Assembly: GCF_003751445.1 (NCBI RefSeq)
Contig: NZ_RJUU01000001.1
Location: forward strand, 4,345,001 to 4,409,000
DNA: 64,000 bases
Origin: Streptomyces sp. 840.1
GTDB taxonomy: Bacteria; Actinomycetota; Actinomycetes; Streptomycetales; Streptomycetaceae
Reading direction: 5' to 3'
Shown here: one piece after another, positions 60,075 to 64,000 of the stretch
Numbering within the stretch: position 1 is the stretch's first letter
Layout: each line of letters starts with the position of its first letter
The notes under the pieces: generated by a model
Told to the model about the DNA's origin: nothing
Seen by the model: the letters and a program-made list of their open reading frames with translations, nothing else
The model's database searches: none
Made by a program: the position numbers and the translations under genes

Positions 60075-61051
60075 AGGTTTCGGTCATAGGCGCATCCGGC
60101 TATGTCGGTGGCGAACTCGTGCGGCTGGCTCTGGGGCACCCGGAGCTCGATCTCGTCCAGGTGACGTCACGACGCCACGCGGGCGGCGTGCTGGGAGCCG
60201 TGCACCCCAACCTCCGGCACCACACGGACATCACTTTCACGGAGCCCGGCCGCCTCGAAACGGTCGATGTCCTCTTCGCCTCCTTGCCCAAGGGTGAGTC
60301 CCTGTCCCTGCACTCCCAGTTATCGCGGGCCGCGCCCCTGCTCGTGGACCTGGGGCAGGATTTCAGGGACCCGGGAAGGAGCACGGAAGCGCCCTTCGTG
60401 CCGGGACTCCCGGAGCTGTACAGGGCCGATCTGGTCGGCGCGGACCGGATCAGTGTCCCCGGCTGCATGGCGACGGCGGCCACCCTGGCCATCAAGCCCC
60501 TGGCGGAGGCGGGGCTGGTGGCGGGAGACGTCATCGTCGACGCCCGCACGGGATCCAGCGGCGCGGGAGCGGCACCGGGGGCGGCGACCCACCACGCGGA
60601 GAGACAGCACGCCTTGCGTGTGTACGGGGCGGCCGGACACCGGCACGAACGGGAGATCAGCCGGATGTGCGGGGTCCGGGCGCGGATGACCGTGACCGCC
60701 GTGCCCCTCGTCAGGGGCGTTCAGATCATCGCGCACGTACGACCGCCCCGGCCGGTGTCGCGCGCCGAGATCTGGCAGACGTACCGCCGGTGCTACGACG
60801 GCGAACCGTTCGTCCGGCTCGTGGCCCGGCGGGCGGGACTGCACCGGCTGCCGGAGCCGCAGTTCCTGACCGGGAGCAACTTCACGGACATCGGCTTCGA
60901 CGTCGATGACGACGGTGAGCGCGTCGTCGTCGTCGCGGCGCTGGACAATCTCGTCAAGGGCGCCGCCGGGGGAGCTGTCCAGAGCATGAACGTCGCGGCG
61001 GGAATCCCCGAACGCACCGGAGTGGACTTTCCCGGATTGCACCCGGTGTAG
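60071..61051 (+). CDS. lysY: LysY/ArgC-like semialdehyde dehydrogenase on the AmCP
   Basis: A 326-residue N-acetyl-gamma-glutamyl-phosphate-reductase family enzyme. The Rossmann motif is VIGASGYVGGELVRLA, the catalytic Cys lies in VPGCMATAATLAIKPL, and TGSNFTDIGF and NLVKGAAGGAVQSMN are typical late motifs. It should reduce the carrier-bound glutamyl phosphate to the semialdehyde, the acceptor for transketolase. Codon 84 is TTA. The gene is coupled to lysX by ATGA. Confidence 0.94.
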   Translation: MKVSVIGASGYVGGELVRLALGHPELDLVQVTSRRHAGGVLGAVHPNLRHHTDITFTEPGRLETVDVLFASLPKGESLSLHSQLSRAAPLLVDLGQDFRDPGRSTEAPFVPGLPELYRADLVGADRISVPGCMATAATLAIKPLAEAGLVAGDVIVDARTGSSGAGAAPGAATHHAERQHALRVYGAAGHRHEREISRMCGVRARMTVTAVPLVRGVQIIAHVRPPRPVSRAEIWQTYRRCYDGEPFVRLVARRAGLHRLPEPQFLTGSNFTDIGFDVDDDGERVVVVAALDNLVKGAAGGAVQSMNVAAGIPERTGVDFPGLHPV

Positions 61052-61064
61052 GCCGGTGGAATCC

Positions 61065-61886
61065 ATGGACGGCGTACTGGTGGTGAAGCTCGGCGGGGGC
61101 CTGGACCCCGGCCGGGCGCTCGACAACGTCGCGGCTCTGCGCGGCGCGGGTACCGATGTGGTCCTCGTACACGGCGGCGGAGCCGAAGCCGACCTGCTCG
61201 CCGGGCAGTTGGGACATCCCGTGCAGACCATCGAGGCAGCCGACGGCACCCGCAGCAGACGAACGGACGACACGGCGCTCGACGTCCTGGCCATGGCGCT
61301 CCTCGGCCGGGTCAAACCCGCACTCGTCGGCGGCCTGCGGGCGCGAGGCGTGATCGCGGCCGGACTGTGCGGCGCGGACGGCGCGCTGCTGACGGCCGAA
61401 CGCAAGACGGCGATCAGGAGCCGGGAGAACGGCAGGGTCCGGCTGATCCGCGACGACAGGGCGGGCCGTGTCACACACGTCGCCCCGGCCATCCTGCGCG
61501 CCCTGCTCGCCGGCGGCCTCGTCCCCGTGGTGTCCCCGCCGGCGGCCGACGAAGGGGGGCGACTGCTCAACGTGGACGCCGACCAGGTCGCGGCGGCCAT
61601 CGCCACGGCACTGGGCGCCCACGCGCTCGTCCTCCTCACCGATGTCCCCGGAGTACTGAGCGACCCGCCGGACCCCGCGTCGCTCATCGCCCGGCTCGAC
61701 TGCTCCGGCCCCGGACCGGCCGCCGTGAGCGGCCGGATGCGGCACAAGGTGCGCGCCGCGGTCCGGGCCCGGCTGGCCGGCGTCCGGCACGTGGCCATCG
61801 GCCACGGCGGCATCGACGGGCCGGTGGACGCGGCACTCAACGGCGTGGGCACCGTCGTCGTGGGAACACAGCAGGTGGGCACGTGA
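61065..61886 (+). CDS. lysZ: LysZ/ArgB-like amino acid kinase on the AmCP
   Basis: A 273-residue amino acid kinase. VVKLGGGLDPG and VLVHGGGAEADLLAGQLG are the phosphate-binding glycines. LLNVDADQVAAAIA and LTDVPGVL form the nucleotide site, and SGRMRHKVRAAV contains the conserved Lys. It should phosphorylate the free carboxylate of the carrier-bound amino acid. I prefer ATG at 61065, preceded by GGTGGA, over GTG at 61056. The stop overlaps the deacylase start (GTGA). Confidence 0.93.
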   Translation: MDGVLVVKLGGGLDPGRALDNVAALRGAGTDVVLVHGGGAEADLLAGQLGHPVQTIEAADGTRSRRTDDTALDVLAMALLGRVKPALVGGLRARGVIAAGLCGADGALLTAERKTAIRSRENGRVRLIRDDRAGRVTHVAPAILRALLAGGLVPVVSPPAADEGGRLLNVDADQVAAAIATALGAHALVLLTDVPGVLSDPPDPASLIARLDCSGPGPAAVSGRMRHKVRAAVRARLAGVRHVAIGHGGIDGPVDAALNGVGTVVVGTQQVGT

Positions 61887-62983
61887 CTCCTCCGGCCGAG
61901 CACCTCACATGGCTCCTCAGATCGATGCTGTCCATCCCGTCCGTCTCCGGGCACGAGGGCCGGCTGGCCGCCTTCCTCGCCGAGCAGATGGAACACCTCG
62001 GGATGGACACCCACATCGACGCGGCCGGAAACGTGCACGGCGCCGCGGGACCCGTCGGTGCGCCGACGGTGCTGCTGCTCGGGCACATCGACACGGTCCC
62101 GGGGGCCGTCCCCGTCTGCCGTGTGGGAGACCTGCTCTACGGCCGGGGCGCGGTCGACGCGAAGGGGCCGATGGCCGCCCTGATCACGGCCGCGGCTCGG
62201 GCGACGAACGTACGCGCGGTGGTGGTCGGCGCCGTGGGGGAGGAGGTGCCGGGCTCCCGTGGCGCCCGGCACCTGCTGCGCACGCTGGCACCGCCCGACG
62301 CGGTGGTGATCGGCGAGCCGAGCGGCTGGGACGGCGTCTGCCTGGGGTACAAGGGCAGGGTCGGAGTGGAGTACGAGGTCACCAGGCCGCCCCTGCACAC
62401 CAGCAGCCCGGAGCCCACAGCCGTCGAGGCCGCCGTCGCCTTCTGCTCACTCGCGAAGGACTACCTGCGGGCCCAGTACGGGTCGGCGGACTCCATCGCG
62501 TTCGACGCCGCGTCGGGAACCGTGGTGAGCCTGCGCGGGGACCTGAGCCGTGCCGAGGCGTTACTCACCTGCCGGGTGCCCCTCGGATTCGACTTCGACG
62601 CGTTCGAGCGGCATCTGCGCCGGCACAGCGACGGCACGGTGGAGTTCGACGAGAGGGTCGCCGCGGTGCGCCGGCCGAGAAGCGATCCGGTGGCGCGGGC
62701 GATGCGCGCGGCCATCATGCTGCAGGGTGGCGACCCCGTCCTGAAACTGAAGGCCGGCACCTCGGACATGAACGTGGCCGACCGCTGGGGGGTGCCGATG
62801 GTCGCCTACGGGCCGGGCGACGCCCATCTGGACCACACGAGCGACGAGCACATCGTGCTGCCGGAGCTGCACCGGTCGGTCGCCGTTCTCGACACGGCAC
62901 TCTCCCGGCTGGCCACGCTGCTGAAGAAGCGGGCGGCGGATGCCACCCGGCCGAGAGAAGTGCTTTCCAGCGGTACGGGATGA
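61883..62983 (+). CDS. lysK: LysK-like M20 metallopeptidase releasing product from the AmCP
   Basis: A 366-residue M20-family zinc hydrolase. LLLGHIDTVPG gives the first zinc His and Asp, GRGAVDAKGPMAAL the bridging Asp, VGEEVPGSRG the catalytic Glu pair and LDHTSDEHIVLPELH the final His. It should cut the isopeptide that links the finished diamino acid to the carrier protein. Codon 227 is TTA, marking the operon as bldA-dependent. It follows lysZ with a GTGA overlap. Confidence 0.93.
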   Translation: MTPPAEHLTWLLRSMLSIPSVSGHEGRLAAFLAEQMEHLGMDTHIDAAGNVHGAAGPVGAPTVLLLGHIDTVPGAVPVCRVGDLLYGRGAVDAKGPMAALITAAARATNVRAVVVGAVGEEVPGSRGARHLLRTLAPPDAVVIGEPSGWDGVCLGYKGRVGVEYEVTRPPLHTSSPEPTAVEAAVAFCSLAKDYLRAQYGSADSIAFDAASGTVVSLRGDLSRAEALLTCRVPLGFDFDAFERHLRRHSDGTVEFDERVAAVRRPRSDPVARAMRAAIMLQGGDPVLKLKAGTSDMNVADRWGVPMVAYGPGDAHLDHTSDEHIVLPELHRSVAVLDTALSRLATLLKKRAADATRPREVLSSGTG

Positions 62984-62993
62984 GGGGAAGACG

Positions 62994-63812
62994 ATGCGCG
63001 TCGAAGGACAGATCGCGATGATCACGGGCGCGGCCCGCGCTCTGGGGCGCTCCCATGCCTTTGCCTTCGCCCGCGAGGGCGCCGATCTCCTGCTGGCCGA
63101 CCGGTGCGAGGAGGACGGACCCTACCGGCTCTCGAGCCGCAAGGAACTGGAGGAGACGGCGGCCGAATGCCGCCGTCTCGGCAGCAGGGTCCTGACGGCG
63201 GTCGCGGACGTCCGGAGCCAGGAGGCGGTGGACGCGGCGGTGGCGGCGGGGCTCGACGGGTTCGGCCGGATCGACATCCTCGTCAACAACGCCGGTCTGC
63301 TCGCCCCCGGAGGGGTTCGTTCGCACGAACTGAGCGAGCAGGACTGGAACACGGTCATCGACGTCAACCTCAACGGGACGTGGCGCTGCTGCCGTGCCGT
63401 GCTGCCGGGGATGGTCGCGCAGGGCTCCGGCGTGATCGTGAACACGGCTTCGGTCGGCGGCCTCGTCGCGTACGAGATGTACTCCAGCTACGTCGCCTCC
63501 AAGCACGCGGTCGTGGGCCTCACCAAGGCGCTGGCCCTGGAGTACGGCCGCTCCGGAATCCGGGTGAACGCGGTGTGCCCGAGCACGGTGGCCGCCGACG
63601 ACAGCCTGGGCACCACGAGTACGGCGGCGGTGGCCCAGGCCATGGGGGCCACCTTGGCCGACTACGAGCGCGGCTCCTCCTCGTATCACGCGATCGGCCG
63701 TCTGGTGACCGCGCAGGAGGTGTCGGCGGCCTGCCTCTGGCTCGCCTGCTCCGAGTCAGCAGGCACCACGGGCACCGCGATGGCCGTGGACGGCGGCTTC
63801 ACCGCGCGCTGA
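62994..63812 (+). CDS. Short-chain dehydrogenase, mycofactocin-coupled type
   Basis: A 272-residue SDR. ITGAARALGRSHAFAFAREG is the cofactor motif, NNAG is intact, and the catalytic Ser and YxxxK lie in NTASVGGLVAYEMYSSY and SYVASKHAVV. The insertion with CEEDGPYRLSSRKELEETA after the second strand is the hallmark of SDRs that hold NAD tightly and use mycofactocin. It could oxidise a hydroxyl of the diamino-dihydroxyheptanoate unit or a later intermediate. AGGGGAAG precedes the ATG, ten bases after lysK. Confidence 0.87.
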   Translation: MRVEGQIAMITGAARALGRSHAFAFAREGADLLLADRCEEDGPYRLSSRKELEETAAECRRLGSRVLTAVADVRSQEAVDAAVAAGLDGFGRIDILVNNAGLLAPGGVRSHELSEQDWNTVIDVNLNGTWRCCRAVLPGMVAQGSGVIVNTASVGGLVAYEMYSSYVASKHAVVGLTKALALEYGRSGIRVNAVCPSTVAADDSLGTTSTAAVAQAMGATLADYERGSSSYHAIGRLVTAQEVSAACLWLACSESAGTTGTAMAVDGGFTAR

Positions 63813-63847
63813 GGCACGGACCGCAATCCGGGAGAGGGAGCAGCGAA

Positions 63848-64000
63848 GTGACTGAGCAAGGAGAAGGGGCCGGCCGGCCCGACCCGCTCGAGCAGCGGCT
63901 CGCGGCGCTGGCGCCCGCACAGCGGGACCTGGTGCTGCGGATCATGGAACGGAACCCGGACGCGGCGGCCCGTGTCCGGCGACGCCCGCCGGCCCTCACC
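63848..64000 (+). CDS. Start of a further NRPS protein, cut by window edge
   Basis: Fifty-one codons from GTG 63848, behind GAGGGAG, remain open to the end of the window. The acidic start followed by LEQRLAALAPAQRDLVLRIM resembles the short helical segment that precedes NRPS condensation domains. The identification is tentative because no catalytic motif is reached, but it shows that the cluster continues to the right. Confidence 0.5.
   Translation, partial: MTEQGEGAGRPDPLEQRLAALAPAQRDLVLRIMERNPDAAARVRRRPPALT

Noticed and set aside
1..64000. CRISPR arrays, tRNA or rRNA genes, insertion sequences, prophage
   Set aside because: No regularly spaced repeats, cloverleaf sequences, transposase motifs or phage genes were noticed.

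Overview
The window is high-GC actinobacterial DNA, almost certainly Streptomyces. It uses GTG and TTG starts and translationally coupled (ATGA/GTGA) gene pairs, encodes GlnII-type glutamine synthetase and ROK, MarR, NarL and MMPL families, and places rare TTA codons in secondary-metabolism genes. No tRNA, rRNA, CRISPR array or insertion sequence was seen.

Left part (1-25 kb), ordinary chromosome. It holds a metal-dependent-hydrolase fragment, a large one-pass membrane protein with a sigma-factor-like N-terminus, an AhpD-like protein divergent from a MarR regulator over a perfect inverted repeat, and a secreted alpha-L-fucosidase. A NarL-type two-component system lies divergent from an MMPL transporter. 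A carbohydrate regulon at 9.6-19.7 kb has a sugar ABC importer with a dehydrogenase and a GH99/71-like protein, a mannonate-dehydratase-like enolase-superfamily enzyme, a ROK repressor and a GH39 beta-xylosidase. A dyad (ATCRA-N-TTGAT) occurs upstream of two of its transcription units. Next come an orphan winged-helix regulator, glnII, a Gfo/Idh/MocA oxidoreductase, an ArsC-like protein and small MmpS-like, lipoprotein and unknown genes.

Right part (about 25.3 kb to beyond 64 kb), a biosynthetic gene cluster that runs off the right edge. It starts with a metallophosphoesterase/phosphopantetheinyl transferase pair, two non-heme iron oxygenases, a zinc dehydrogenase and an MFS exporter. The peptide machinery is unusual: a C-(decayed A)-PCP-TE protein followed by a free-standing adenylation enzyme, a C-PCP-C protein with only a remnant of an A domain, a C-A-PCP module, an adenylation-KR-PCP protein, three type II thioesterases (two with a cysteine nucleophile), two adjacent acyl-CoA dehydrogenases, a P450 and a free carrier protein.

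The core is an amino-group carrier protein (AmCP) pathway: a 58-residue LysW-like protein ending EDWGE, with LysX-, LysY-, LysZ- and LysK-like enzymes. Divergent from it are a split transketolase, a DegT aminotransferase, a BtrH-like protein and an unrecognised 194-residue protein; a sulfotransferase sits in an NRPS operon. This set matches what is known for vazabitide A and azinomycin. There, glutamate on the AmCP is reduced to the semialdehyde, extended by two carbons by transketolase and aminated to a 2,6-diamino-5,7-dihydroxyheptanoate. That is sulfated and closed to an aziridine by a two-protein enzyme without known homologues (Vzb10/11, AziU3/U2). I therefore predict an aziridine- or azabicycle-containing nonribosomal peptide. 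The product and the assembly order are inference.
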